The notes under the pieces were generated by a model. That model did no database searches and was not told where the DNA came from. It saw nothing but the letters and a program-made list of their open reading frames with translations. Made by a program: the position numbers and the translations under genes. A DNA stretch of 64,000 nt from Aquiluna sp. (lineage in GTDB: Bacteria; Actinomycetota; Actinomycetes; Actinomycetales; Microbacteriaceae): the NCBI GenBank assembly GCA_028822985.1, contig JAPKCK010000004.1, positions 1-64,000 on the forward strand, given 5' to 3'. Positions 9,914 to 19,764 of the stretch are shown piece by piece; the first letter of the stretch is position 1, and every line of letters starts with the position of its first letter.

Positions 9914-11309
9914 CTTGGAACTGTTTGCAACCACCGCACTGATTGCACTATTCAGTTCGGTGGTTGCAGCAATCCTGGGTTATCCAATCGGGAACTGGCT
10001 AGCAGGCACGGACCGCAGGACAAGGCAACTTGTTTCATCGTTTTTGCTCGTTCCATTTTTGCTGCCGCCGTTTCTAATTGGCATCACACTTCTACCCCTT
10101 CAGCCCAATGCCTTCAATTCCATTACTGGAATACTTTGGATCATTGGAGCTCATGTTTTGATGAACGCCGGATTCATGGCAAGGGTTGTTTCGGCGAATC
10201 AAGTACCCGCCGACCAACTCGAGGCAGCGTCGCTTGATGGGGCGAGTGGACTTAGAAAGCGCTTTGCAATCGAACTTCCGCAGCAACTTGCCGGGATGCT
10301 ATCCGCGGGTTTGTTGGTCGCCCTCTACAGCGCAACTAGCTACGGGCTTGTGCTGACGCTGGGCGCAGGCAAAGTCGACACCCTGGAAACCGAAATAGCA
10401 ACGGCGGCGCTCAGGGACCTAGACCTGAACTTTGCACTCACTCTTGCGCTATTACAAACAGCACTGACTCTTTGCTTCTTCTATCTAGCAAGATCAATCG
10501 GTGCCGAGCCGGCTCCGTTATTCGGTGAGCAAGAAACAGCCTCGAGCGGATCCAAACTGGGTGGGGTGTTGTCGGCGGTGTTGCTAGCCGCGATAGTGAT
10601 TGTTTTTGCAGGGGTGTTTGTAAGAGCTATAACTTACGGTCCGGGTCTATTCGAGAATTTTGCAAACCTTGCCGGTCGAGGCAGCAGGGAGCTTTTGAAT
10701 ATTTCGGTTGCCGAGGCTGCGCTGAACAGTCTTCGAAACTTGATAGTTGCGGCATTGATTGCGCTACCAGTTGCTTGGCTTGCCGCTGGTAGGAAGCGAA
10801 CCAGTTACTTGGTTTTGCTGCCGATCGGTATTTCACCCGTCGTTTTTGGTTTGGTTTTTTTGATTCTGAGCGGTTACCTACCCTCCGCACTAAGTGGCAC
10901 TTGGCTACTGGTACCCATTGTTCAAAGCCTGTTCCTAATTCCGCTTAGTTATCAGGTACTAAGACCGGCGAGGCAATCAGTCTCCATGGAGATTAGGGAT
11001 GCTGCCCAACTGGACGGAGCCTTTGGTTGGAGGATGTTCTCTGAAGTCGAGGGGCCACTTGTTCGAAAGCCACTCAGTGTTGCTGCAGCTTTTGTTGCCC
11101 TGGGCTCGCTCGGTGAATTTGGGGCGGCGAGCTTTCTTGCCTACGGCTCACAGGCCACATTGCCGCTTGTGATGTTCAGATTGATTTCAAGGCCGGGACC
11201 AGAAAACTTAGGAATGGCGATGGCTGCGGCGAGCCTATTTATTGTTGTCGCTCTGGCAGTCGTCTGGCTTATTTCACTTGAAGCACGTACTCAACGCCAA
11301 GAGCGTTGA
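9903..11309 (+). CDS. thiP: Thiamine ABC transporter permease
   Basis: Duplicated permease domain with two EAA-type loops (LEAASLDGASGLRKRFAIELPQ; IRDAAQLDGAFGWRMFSEVEGP); overlaps thiB. Confidence 0.88.
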   Translation: MTTNLELFATTALIALFSSVVAAILGYPIGNWLAGTDRRTRQLVSSFLLVPFLLPPFLIGITLLPLQPNAFNSITGILWIIGAHVLMNAGFMARVVSANQVPADQLEAASLDGASGLRKRFAIELPQQLAGMLSAGLLVALYSATSYGLVLTLGAGKVDTLETEIATAALRDLDLNFALTLALLQTALTLCFFYLARSIGAEPAPLFGEQETASSGSKLGGVLSAVLLAAIVIVFAGVFVRAITYGPGLFENFANLAGRGSRELLNISVAEAALNSLRNLIVAALIALPVAWLAAGRKRTSYLVLLPIGISPVVFGLVFLILSGYLPSALSGTWLLVPIVQSLFLIPLSYQVLRPARQSVSMEIRDAAQLDGAFGWRMFSEVEGPLVRKPLSVAAAFVALGSLGEFGAASFLAYGSQATLPLVMFRLISRPGPENLGMAMAAASLFIVVALAVVWLISLEARTQRQER

Positions 11310-12108
11310 GACGATTTGTGATTACTTCAATTGACTCTGGGTTTTGATCTACAACAACAAATTCTCTCTGTAATTCGAAGGCCGCTTGAGCGGTAGTTCC
11401 AGAGCCTGCAAAAAAGTCAAGCACTCGGTCACCCGGTCTTGAGCTGGCACTAATTATTCGTCTAAGAATGCCGAGGGGCTTTTGGGTTGGGTATCCAGTT
11501 TTCTCTTTTCCCGTTGGCGAAACTATTGTGTGCCACCAGACATCGGTGGGGAGCTTGCCGCGAGCAACCTTCTCCGGAGTTACTAGACCGGGTGCCATGT
11601 ATGGCTCACGGTCGACGGTAGCGCTATCAAAAAAGTACTTAGCGGGGTTTTTCACGTAAACCAAGATGGTGTCGTGTTTCGCTGGCCAGCGACTTTTTGA
11701 CTTTCCGCCGTAGTCGTAGGCCCAGATTATTTCATTTAGAAAACACTCTCTGCCAAACAGTGCATCCATCAAAACTTTTGCGTAGTGGGCCTCTCGATAA
11801 TCGAGATGCAGATAGATCGTCCCGGTTTCATTCAGTAGCCGATAAGCCTCGATGAGTCGAGGTTCTAAAAAGGCCCAATAATCGGCGAAGTCATCATCGT
11901 AAGACAAAACCGATTTGACTACCTGCTCGTATCTCTTGCCCTGAAACCCTAGGTTCCCCGTCTCACTCGAAACAGAGCTCCGGTTTGTTCTTACCTGAGG
12001 GCGCCCCGTGTTGAAGGGCGGGTCGATGTAAATAAGCTGAAAAGACTCGTCGTGCATAGATTTAAGTGCGGCGAGGTTCTCCCCGTTGATAACCTCGTTA
12101 GTAGCCAT
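11269..12108 (-). CDS. Solitary site-specific DNA methyltransferase (N6-A/N4-C amino-MTase)
   Basis: Catalytic DPPF in LIYIDPPFNTG and SAM-binding VLDFFAGSGTTAQAAFEL; no restriction gene adjacent. Start chosen at MATNEVINGENL. Confidence 0.87.
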   Translation of the reverse strand: MATNEVINGENLAALKSMHDESFQLIYIDPPFNTGRPQVRTNRSSVSSETGNLGFQGKRYEQVVKSVLSYDDDFADYWAFLEPRLIEAYRLLNETGTIYLHLDYREAHYAKVLMDALFGRECFLNEIIWAYDYGGKSKSRWPAKHDTILVYVKNPAKYFFDSATVDREPYMAPGLVTPEKVARGKLPTDVWWHTIVSPTGKEKTGYPTQKPLGILRRIISASSRPGDRVLDFFAGSGTTAQAAFELQREFVVVDQNPESIEVITNRLNALGVEYVLQVK

Positions 12109-12127
12109 AAGAAGAAAGATTAACATC

Positions 12128-12457
12128 ATGAGCACACAGGTAGTGCACGATAGCGATAACCACCGCTTTGAAATTTTCTTGGATTCTTCTCGCGTCGGGC
12201 TGATGGACTACGTAATCAATGACGACGAAATTCACCTGGTCCACACCGAGGTGAACCTCGAGCATCAAGGCAAAAACCTAGCGGCGATTCTGGTTCGCGA
12301 ATCACTTCAGGAAATTAGAGACGGCGGAGACAAAAAAGTTGTTCCGGTCTGCTCCTACGTGGTCAGATACATGGAAAAACATCCTGAGACCCACGACCTA
12401 CTAAAGGGAAGCATCGAGGAAGCTGTTGCTTCTTGCAGGTGGCCGGGAGCCAACTAG
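12128..12457 (+). CDS. Small GNAT-like (YidJ-type) N-acetyltransferase
   Basis: HTEVNLEHQGKNLAAILVRESLQEIRDGGDKKVVPVCSYVVRYMEKHPETHDLL. Confidence 0.82.
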   Translation: MSTQVVHDSDNHRFEIFLDSSRVGLMDYVINDDEIHLVHTEVNLEHQGKNLAAILVRESLQEIRDGGDKKVVPVCSYVVRYMEKHPETHDLLKGSIEEAVASCRWPGAN

Positions 12458-13038
12458 TCCCAAGTGCTGGGGGCCGGTTCTTTTCCTTTTGGTAAAGCGG
12501 TGTCTTTTGCCCATCTGGTAATCCACTTTGGTAACTCGGGTCGTTCTCCGGGCCAGCCGCCGGAACCATCCATGACTTCCTGCGGGGTTAGGGTTCCCCA
12601 AGCGCGCTTCAGGAACCGTCCGCGCATAATCGCCTTGGCATAGATCTCGCCATTTCGAACAAATCGCTGTTCGATGTAAACGGCGATGTCGTCCCAGCCG
12701 ACCACCTTGGTTTCTAGATCGAACTTCTGCCAGGGCTCAAGGGACTTGCGATAACTGATCGTTGAGTTGACAACTATCGGGTACCAGCCTTTTTTGTTCC
12801 AAATTTGCCAGATACCTGTTCTTAGGCCCTGGTCGTATCGACCAAGGTCCATAAGCGTCAAAAATACGCCGTTGTTCATGTGGTTGTAGACGTCTAAGTC
12901 GCTTGGCATCACGCGGAGGGTCACCGATGAAACTTGGTCGATGGTCACCTTTGCTCTGCGACGCCAAGTCAGCTTGATGAAAAGGATTCGAAACCAGAGC
13001 TTCACCAGATAACCACGCGGTCTTCTGGTGCAAGCCAC
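12454..13038 (-). CDS. Acyl-CoA thioesterase (hotdog fold, 4HBT-like)
   Basis: MPSDLDVYNHMNNGVFLTLMDLGRYD hotdog active-site pattern. Confidence 0.82.
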   Translation of the reverse strand: MACTRRPRGYLVKLWFRILFIKLTWRRRAKVTIDQVSSVTLRVMPSDLDVYNHMNNGVFLTLMDLGRYDQGLRTGIWQIWNKKGWYPIVVNSTISYRKSLEPWQKFDLETKVVGWDDIAVYIEQRFVRNGEIYAKAIMRGRFLKRAWGTLTPQEVMDGSGGWPGERPELPKWITRWAKDTALPKGKEPAPSTWD

Positions 13039-14966
13039 ATTGGGTCTGTTTCAGTGGTCTGGAATGTCTCATGGAAGATGTCCAAGTTTTTCACAACCTG
13101 GTTGCACCTGAATTCGGCCGGGGAGTGTGGGTCGGTGGCCAGACGCTGAATAGCAATTTCATCCCGGCTGATACCGCGCCAGCACTGAGCCCATGAGAAC
13201 AAGAACCTCTCGGCAGCAGTCACTCCGTCTATGGTCGGTGGCTCCTTGCCGTCAAGTGAGATCAGGTAAGCCTTCCAGGCAATACCGAGACCTCCAAGGT
13301 CACCGATGTTCTCACCGATGGTGAGCTCGCCGTTTACCTTGTTGCTGTCATCAAGCTGAATCGGACTCAGCTCGTTGTATTGATCGATAAGAGATTTTGT
13401 TCGCTGCTCGAACGCTTTTAGGTCTGCCTCGGTCCACCAGGACACCAACTTGCCGTCTCCGTCGTACTTCGCACCTTGGTCATCAAAGCCGTGCCCGATT
13501 TCGTGACCGATTACGGCCCCGATTCCGCCGAAGTTCATGGCGTCATCGGTCTTTTCAGAGAAAAATGGTGGCTGCAAAATTGCCGCCGGAAAGACGATTT
13601 CATTCAGGCCAGGGTTGTAATAAGCGTTCACGGTCTGAGGTGTCATGTGCCACTCGTCGCGATCGATTGATGATCCGATTTTCTTTACCTGAAAATCAAA
13701 CTCCCACGCGGAAACATTTTGGATGTTTTGCAAGAGGTCTTCACGCGAGATAACGATGCTCGAGTAGTCGTGCCACTTGACCGGGTAGCCAATCTTTGGA
13801 GTGAACTTCGACAGCTTCTCTTGAGCCCTTCCCTTGGTGGCTTCAGTCATCCACTCGAGCTTGTCGATACTTTGGCGATAGGCCTCAATGAGGTGAGCCA
13901 CCAGGGTGTCCATTTGAGACTTGGAGCTTGCTGGAAAGTGCTTGTCAACATAAATCTGACCGACAGCTTCGCCAAGGCTTCCTTCAACCAAGCTAACGGC
14001 GCGCTTCCATCGTGAACGATTGACCGGCTGGCCAGTCAACTTCGTCCCATAGAAACTGAAGCGCTCAGCTACAAAATTGCCGGAAAGATAAGGCGCGTGA
14101 GCTCTAATGTAAACCCAGCTCAGCCATGCCTTTAGAGCGTCTAGGTTTTCAGCTGTCAACACGTCAACGAGCCCCTCGAAGAAGGAAGGCATCATAACTA
14201 CATTCCATTCCAGGAATGAATCGGTCAGACCTAGGCCCGAAAGGTATTCGTCCCAGAGAATGCTCGGTGCGAGAGTTTTTAGTTCTGCAAAGGTTTTGAG
14301 GTTGTAAGTCTTTTCAGCGTCTCTTGATTCGACTCTGCTCCAGTGCTTGGAAGCAATTTTGGTCTCGAGCTTCAAGATTTGCTCCGATTTGGATTCAGCC
14401 TCTGCCGCACTCAAGCCAGCCAAAACCAACATGCGGGAAATGTGCTTTGGATATTCTTCGCGAATATCCTTGTACTTCTCGTCGGTGTAGTAATCCTTAT
14501 CCGGCAGGCCTAGGCCTCCGTTGTAAAAATGAACCAGGTACCGCTCTGGGTTACCGGCGTCATTATCGATGTAACTGCCCCATAGCCCGCCCACGCCCAT
14601 GCGCTCGAGGTGGCCCATCAGACTGTGCAGCTCCTTGAGGTCAGAAACCGCTGCGATTTTAGATAACCCCTCAGCAAGTGGAGTAGCTCCAAGTTTCTCA
14701 GCTCGATCTTCGTCCAGGAACGATGCGTAGAGATCTCCAATTTGTTGGCTAACACCTGGTAGTGGGTTGTTGGATGCCTCTTCCAGGATTTCCTTGACGG
14801 CGAGTTCCGAATCATCGGCCAGCATATGGAAGCTTCCGAATACTGCTTTGTCCTCGGGTATCTCCGTTGAATCCAACCAGCTTCCATTCACGTGGCGGAA
14901 CAGGTCCTGGGTCGGTTTGGTGGTTTGACTTAGTTCGGCTTTATCTAGCCCTGGTTTCATTGACAT
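13002..14966 (-). CDS. M13-family (PepO/neprilysin-like) zinc endopeptidase
   Basis: VIGHEIGHGFDDQGAKYDGDG (HExxH), GENIGDLGG, and C-terminal W-type end. Confidence 0.93.
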   Translation of the reverse strand: MSMKPGLDKAELSQTTKPTQDLFRHVNGSWLDSTEIPEDKAVFGSFHMLADDSELAVKEILEEASNNPLPGVSQQIGDLYASFLDEDRAEKLGATPLAEGLSKIAAVSDLKELHSLMGHLERMGVGGLWGSYIDNDAGNPERYLVHFYNGGLGLPDKDYYTDEKYKDIREEYPKHISRMLVLAGLSAAEAESKSEQILKLETKIASKHWSRVESRDAEKTYNLKTFAELKTLAPSILWDEYLSGLGLTDSFLEWNVVMMPSFFEGLVDVLTAENLDALKAWLSWVYIRAHAPYLSGNFVAERFSFYGTKLTGQPVNRSRWKRAVSLVEGSLGEAVGQIYVDKHFPASSKSQMDTLVAHLIEAYRQSIDKLEWMTEATKGRAQEKLSKFTPKIGYPVKWHDYSSIVISREDLLQNIQNVSAWEFDFQVKKIGSSIDRDEWHMTPQTVNAYYNPGLNEIVFPAAILQPPFFSEKTDDAMNFGGIGAVIGHEIGHGFDDQGAKYDGDGKLVSWWTEADLKAFEQRTKSLIDQYNELSPIQLDDSNKVNGELTIGENIGDLGGLGIAWKAYLISLDGKEPPTIDGVTAAERFLFSWAQCWRGISRDEIAIQRLATDPHSPAEFRCNQVVKNLDIFHETFQTTETDPMWLAPEDRVVIW

Positions 14967-15010
14967 GACCCCTAGTCTAAGTCAGCGCGTTGTCACTAGG
15001 CTGACAGCTA

Positions 15011-15922
15011 ATGCCTCTCAATAAGATCATTCTTTATTACGGGTTCGCGCCGATTGCGGATCCGCACGCAGTCATGCTCTGGCAGCGGACCTTATGCGAG
15101 GCCCTCGGGCTAAAGGGCCGGATTCTTATCTCCCCCCACGGCATAAATGGGACTCTCGGTGGCAAGATGGAAAGTCTAAAAAAATACGCCCACGCCACAA
15201 AAGAGTTCAAGGGTTTCTCCAAAATTGACTTCAAGTGGTCTGCCGGCACGGGCAATGAATTTTCAAAACTCATGGTGAAAGTGCGAAAAGAGCTGGTGTC
15301 CTTCAATACCCCGGACGAAGTGCAAGTTGACATCACAGGCGTGGTCAATGGGGGTAAGCACCTAAAGCCCCAGCAGGTCAACGAACTAGTTGAAAAGCGC
15401 GGCGATGATGTTGTCTTTTTTGATGGCAGGAACGCCTTTGAGGCCGAAATTGGCAGATTCAAGAATGCGGTTGTTCCAGACATCCAGACCACTCACGATT
15501 TCGTTGCCGAAATCGAATCTGGTAAGTATGACCACCTTAAAGACAAGCCAATTGTCACGTACTGCACCGGTGGCATCAGATGTGAGATTTTGAGCGCGGT
15601 AATGCTAAATCGCGGATTCAAAGAGGTCTACCAAATCGAGGGCGGCATCGCGCGCTACGGACAAAAATACCGGGACGCAGGACTCTGGGAAGGCGCCCTC
15701 TACGTATTCGATAACCGCATGGCCGTTAGTTTTTCGGAAGACGCGTTGACCCTGGGCACTTGCGTGAACTGCCCGGAAAAGACTTCGCAGTTCCGCGATT
15801 GCGAAGGACCAGGGTGCAAGGATTTAGTGTTGCTATGCGACGAGTGTTTCACCGACCCGAAGAACCTGAGGTGTGACGAAAGTCACGTCCGGGGAAGAAA
15901 AAAGCTTGAACAAATAGGTTAA
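15011..15922 (+). CDS. trhO: Rhodanese-domain tRNA uridine(34) hydroxylase
   Basis: YCTGGIRCE rhodanese loop; [13 protein letters not shown]-terminal cysteine-rich region. Confidence 0.88.
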   Translation: MPLNKIILYYGFAPIADPHAVMLWQRTLCEALGLKGRILISPHGINGTLGGKMESLKKYAHATKEFKGFSKIDFKWSAGTGNEFSKLMVKVRKELVSFNTPDEVQVDITGVVNGGKHLKPQQVNELVEKRGDDVVFFDGRNAFEAEIGRFKNAVVPDIQTTHDFVAEIESGKYDHLKDKPIVTYCTGGIRCEILSAVMLNRGFKEVYQIEGGIARYGQKYRDAGLWEGALYVFDNRMAVSFSEDALTLGTCVNCPEKTSQFRDCEGPGCKDLVLLCDECFTDPKNLRCDESHVRGRKKLEQIG

Positions 15923-15960
15923 AGAAAAAACCCTCGGGTTCTTGCCCGAGGGTTTTCCTA
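15922..15960 (+). terminator. Terminator after trhO
   Basis: aaaaaaccctcgggttcttgcccgagggtttt. Confidence 0.8.
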
Positions 15961-16079
15961 TTAGGAGGGTATGCAATCTATGAGAATCACATACCTAAAA
16001 CAATAAAAGCCGAGCGTTGCCGACCGAGTAAAAGTCAGGGTTTCAACATCAAGCTCTCAGTACTTTCTCAGCTTGGAAA

Positions 16080-16451
16080 CTACTGTGTCTGGGTCGACAG
16101 TATCTTCTTGCTCTTGATCTCTGCCACGGCTTCCTTCTTCTTTGCCATGTGTTCCTTCTTAGCCGCGCTCAGGGCGCTTTTCTCTGCAGCGGTCAAAGGG
16201 TGGGCTGGCTTCGTGCTCGAAGCTGTGCCTGGCGCCTTTGCCATCACTTCCGGCTTACCACCAAGCTTGCGCGGCTTTTCATGGTTGGCTCCCTCGCCCT
16301 TAGCCTTGTCACCATACATGCCGGCCTCAACGCCGGGCTTTGTGGCAGCTGCTCCCTCTTGCTCCTGGGCCAGCGAGGGTAGCGTAAGTGCCATGGCGCC
16401 GACTGCCAAGCCGGCAGTTGCGACGATTGAGATCTTTGATTTCATGCTCAT
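16080..16451 (-). CDS. Secreted Ala/Lys-rich hypothetical protein
   Basis: Signal peptide MKSKISIVATAGLAVGAMALTLPSLAQ; low-complexity basic body; start moved to MSMKSK after an RBS-like AAAGGAATTG. Confidence 0.6.
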   Translation of the reverse strand: MSMKSKISIVATAGLAVGAMALTLPSLAQEQEGAAATKPGVEAGMYGDKAKGEGANHEKPRKLGGKPEVMAKAPGTASSTKPAHPLTAAEKSALSAAKKEHMAKKKEAVAEIKSKKILSTQTQ

Positions 16452-16600
16452 TTTCAATTCCTTTCCCTTGATGCAGACAATTTTGTCTACGCGCAACAAG
16501 TGAGTAATCGGACTTGTGAAAATAGCCGAATTTCAGGGAATGCGGACGCTTCTGCCAGCTAGCTGCCAGATAAGGCGTGTTTCTGGCATTTAGCTGAAGG

Positions 16601-17224
16601 CTAGAGGTAGCGCCAGCGGAAAAGCTCGATTTTGAATCGAACCGCAATTAGCCTGATTGCAACCATCAAAATTGCGGCGATCGCGACGTCTAGGTATTCC
16701 GGGGTATTCAAATAGCCAAGCAGCACAAGAACCCAACCGCCAGCAAAGGCGATTGCGGCGTATGGCTGGTGGTCATGAAATGCCCTAGGGACTTCATTAA
16801 CTAGGACATCCCTCAGCACACCGCCGGCAACTGCAGTGATGACGCCCATCAGAACCGCAACCATGGGGCTCATGCCAGCAACCAAGGCGAGGTGAGTACC
16901 GCCGGCTGCAAATATTCCAAGGCCAACAGCGTCGGGGATCACAATCGCCTTTTCGGTCAAGTCAATGTGGGTGGCTCTAAAGAAAAACGGCAGAGCCAAA
17001 CCCACCAAAATAAGTGCCCAGACCCAGAACTCTTGCTCGACCCAAAAAAATGGCCTTCTGTCCAGAAGCACATCCCGAAGGGTCCCGCCGCCAAAAGCCG
17101 TGACCGCTCCGATCATCACAACGCCCACTAGGTCAAAATGCTTTCTAGCCGCCTCCATGATCCCGGACAGCGCAAACGCCAGCACTCCCAGTGCTTCCAG
17201 TGTGGTTAGAAATGTTTCTAGCAA
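16601..17224 (-). CDS. TRIC/UPF0126 family membrane protein (YicG-like)
   Basis: GIMEAARKHFDLVGVVMIGAVTAFGGGTLRDVLL repeated as GVITAVAGGVLRDVLVNEVP. Confidence 0.88.
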   Translation of the reverse strand: MLETFLTTLEALGVLAFALSGIMEAARKHFDLVGVVMIGAVTAFGGGTLRDVLLDRRPFFWVEQEFWVWALILVGLALPFFFRATHIDLTEKAIVIPDAVGLGIFAAGGTHLALVAGMSPMVAVLMGVITAVAGGVLRDVLVNEVPRAFHDHQPYAAIAFAGGWVLVLLGYLNTPEYLDVAIAAILMVAIRLIAVRFKIELFRWRYL

Positions 17225-17353
17225 TTCGCTTCCCGATTTAGGTTCACAATAACCCTAATAAGGTGGCGCCCGGATTGGCAAAGATTGCCAGACGAAATAG
17301 CCACTCGGCGGTAGACTGACGTGACCTAAGAACCGCTCAGGGAAGCAGGTAAC

Positions 17354-18025
17354 GTGGGCTTTCTAGACAAGGCCGAGGCGCGCATTGAGAACATGGTTGT
17401 CTCAATGTTTTCCAAGCTATCCAAAAAGCAGTTGCAGCCGATTGAAATCTCTCAGGCTGTAAAAAACGCTATGGATGTCGCAGCGACCGCTCCTGGTAAG
17501 GATCGGAAGCTAGTTCCTCATCGCTACCTGATCAAACTTAGCCCTCAAGACAAAGACAACCTCTCGGATCAGCTGCTTCGAGCCATAAGTTCGGAGATCG
17601 CGAACTATGCCGGGCAGAAGAGCTATCAGCTAACAGGTGCACTTGAACTGAAGGTTTTAGCTGACCAGAAGGTTGCTAAGGGGCGAATTCAAGTTGGTTC
17701 TGCGGCAGTGGGCAGTTTAGTGAGCTGGAAACCAATAATTTCCTACGGTAGCGAGCGCCGAGAGCTGGCTAATGGAACTACTACTTTTGGCAGGGACGAT
17801 AGCGCCGACGTGGCGATAGACGATCGCGGCCTGAGCCGCATTCATTTCGAAATCGCTTTTAACGGTGACATTGCGGCAATCAGAGACTTGCAATCGACCA
17901 ACGGAACATTCGTAGATGGTTCGAGGGTGAACGAGGTGGTTCTTAGATCTGGCAGCAAGATAAATGCCGGTAGGACAGAATTCGATTTTGAGTTATTGGC
18001 CCTGACGGGAGGGCCCAGTGAGTGA
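17354..18025 (+). CDS. fhaA: DUF3662/FHA-domain protein
   Basis: FHA core FGRDDSADVAIDDRGLSRIHFEI...LQSTNGTFVDG; first gene of the kinase/division operon. Confidence 0.9.
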   Translation: MGFLDKAEARIENMVVSMFSKLSKKQLQPIEISQAVKNAMDVAATAPGKDRKLVPHRYLIKLSPQDKDNLSDQLLRAISSEIANYAGQKSYQLTGALELKVLADQKVAKGRIQVGSAAVGSLVSWKPIISYGSERRELANGTTTFGRDDSADVAIDDRGLSRIHFEIAFNGDIAAIRDLQSTNGTFVDGSRVNEVVLRSGSKINAGRTEFDFELLALTGGPSE

Positions 18026-18506
18026 ACTTGCCCTGTTTCTGATTCGTATTGGTTTTGTTGCGGTGCTCTGGGTCTTTATTCTGAGCCTGCTTTCCGTTAT
18101 CCGCGCTGACCTGTATGGCCGGCGAGTTATAAATCGCATCGCTAAGCAGAACGCTCCCCTGCTAACCGCAGGTTCGGCTGCGAGCCTTGGCATAGACGAT
18201 GGCGATAGTTTCAATCCAAGCGAAATCGCGGTGTTGACGGGCCGCACCGCCGGAACCAACATCCCGCTCGAGAACAAAAAGGAAGTGCTGATTGGCCGCG
18301 CTCCGAGTTCGGACATGGTGATCAGCGATGACTTTGCTTCCTCGATTCACGCAAAGCTTGTCCATGTTGGGGACGACTGGGTCTTACAGGACCTAAACTC
18401 CACCAACGGGACCAACTTAGACGGCAAGAAAATAACCACCCCAGTGACCATTAAGTCTGGGATGACGATTCGAATTGGCACCACGACCTTTGAGCTGAGG
18501 TCTTAG
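18018..18506 (+). CDS. fhaB: FHA-domain protein with N-terminal TM helix
   Basis: IGRAPSSDMVISDDFASSIHAKLV...LNSTNGTNLDG. Confidence 0.9.
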   Translation: MSELALFLIRIGFVAVLWVFILSLLSVIRADLYGRRVINRIAKQNAPLLTAGSAASLGIDDGDSFNPSEIAVLTGRTAGTNIPLENKKEVLIGRAPSSDMVISDDFASSIHAKLVHVGDDWVLQDLNSTNGTNLDGKKITTPVTIKSGMTIRIGTTTFELRS

Positions 18507-18510
18507 TCAG

Positions 18511-19764
18511 TTGGCGATCAAGACCATTAGCTATGCGGCCAGCGACATCGGCAAGCACCGCAGTTCGAACCAGGATTCCGGTTATTCCGGTTATCAGCTG
18601 TTCTTCGTGGCGGACGGCATGGGCGGTCACGCCGGAGGGGACATTGCATCGGCGATCACCTCGCAGCGAGTTGCACTAACCGACAGCAAGTACGACACGG
18701 TTGAAGAAGCCATTGAAACACTGAAAGCCGGTGTTCTGGAGGCCAACTCCATGCTGACCGGGACAGTGGTTGAGCACCCGGAGCTTCAAGGAATGGGAAC
18801 CACGTTTTCAGGGCTTTTGGTCCACCGAAGTCAGATAATTACCGCTCACATCGGTGACTCCCGTATCTATCGAGTTCGTGCCGGTGAGGTCACTCAAATA
18901 ACCAAGGACCATTCGTTCGTTCAAAAGCTTGTAGATCTCGGCCGAATTACTGAAGCCGAAGCCCTTGTTCACCCGCGTCGATCGGTGCTAATGCGCGTGC
19001 TCGGCGATGTTCAAGGTGACCCTGAGCTAGACATTGCCCTGCACGACGCACTACCCGGTGACCGCTGGATGATCTGCAGCGACGGCCTAAGCGGCGTGGT
19101 CCCGGATGAGGTGATGGCCAAGATCCTGGCTTCAAACATTCCAACCGAAGAAGCCGCTGAACTTTTGGTGGGCGAAGCCCTTGAACATGGCGCACCAGAC
19201 AACGTAACGGTGGTTATCACCGACGTTGTTCGCCCAACCGTTAAGGCAGACTTTGAGCCCGGCGCTCACTTCGTTGGTTCGGCGGATCATGAAGTGGTCA
19301 TTGAAGAGCGCAAGGGTGGAAAGATTCTGCGCTTATTCAACCCATTGAGTTTGCTTGAGCTGCTGCAAAGCCCAGAAGACCCAGCTCAGTATGCACCTGA
19401 GTCCGAAGAGCTTCTCGAAAAGATTTTGGCCGAGACCAGACGAAAGCTGCGCTGGCGCGCGGTCAGAATAACTGCTCTTTGGCTGCTATTTGCTGGCGTA
19501 ATGGTCGGTGTCATCTTCGGTGCTTACCAATACACCCAGACCCGATACTTCGTCGATGTCTTTGATGGGCAGGTAACAGTCTTCCAGGGCATCAATGAGC
19601 AATTGGGGCCGCTGAATTTCTCTAGCCCATACCTGGTGTCGGATATAAATATCGAAGACCTCCCGCAGTTCCAGCAGACCCTGATTGAAAGATCCATCTC
19701 GGTTGAGTCGTTGGATGATGCCTTGCGCCTGATCGAACAGCTTCAGGACGGAATCAATGAGTAA
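18511..19764 (+). CDS. pstP: PP2C-type Ser/Thr protein phosphatase
   Basis: FVADGMGGHAGGDIAS, HIGDSRIYRVRAGE, CSDGLSGVV; C-terminal TM segment; TTG start. Confidence 0.92.
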   Translation: MAIKTISYAASDIGKHRSSNQDSGYSGYQLFFVADGMGGHAGGDIASAITSQRVALTDSKYDTVEEAIETLKAGVLEANSMLTGTVVEHPELQGMGTTFSGLLVHRSQIITAHIGDSRIYRVRAGEVTQITKDHSFVQKLVDLGRITEAEALVHPRRSVLMRVLGDVQGDPELDIALHDALPGDRWMICSDGLSGVVPDEVMAKILASNIPTEEAAELLVGEALEHGAPDNVTVVITDVVRPTVKADFEPGAHFVGSADHEVVIEERKGGKILRLFNPLSLLELLQSPEDPAQYAPESEELLEKILAETRRKLRWRAVRITALWLLFAGVMVGVIFGAYQYTQTRYFVDVFDGQVTVFQGINEQLGPLNFSSPYLVSDINIEDLPQFQQTLIERSISVESLDDALRLIEQLQDGINE

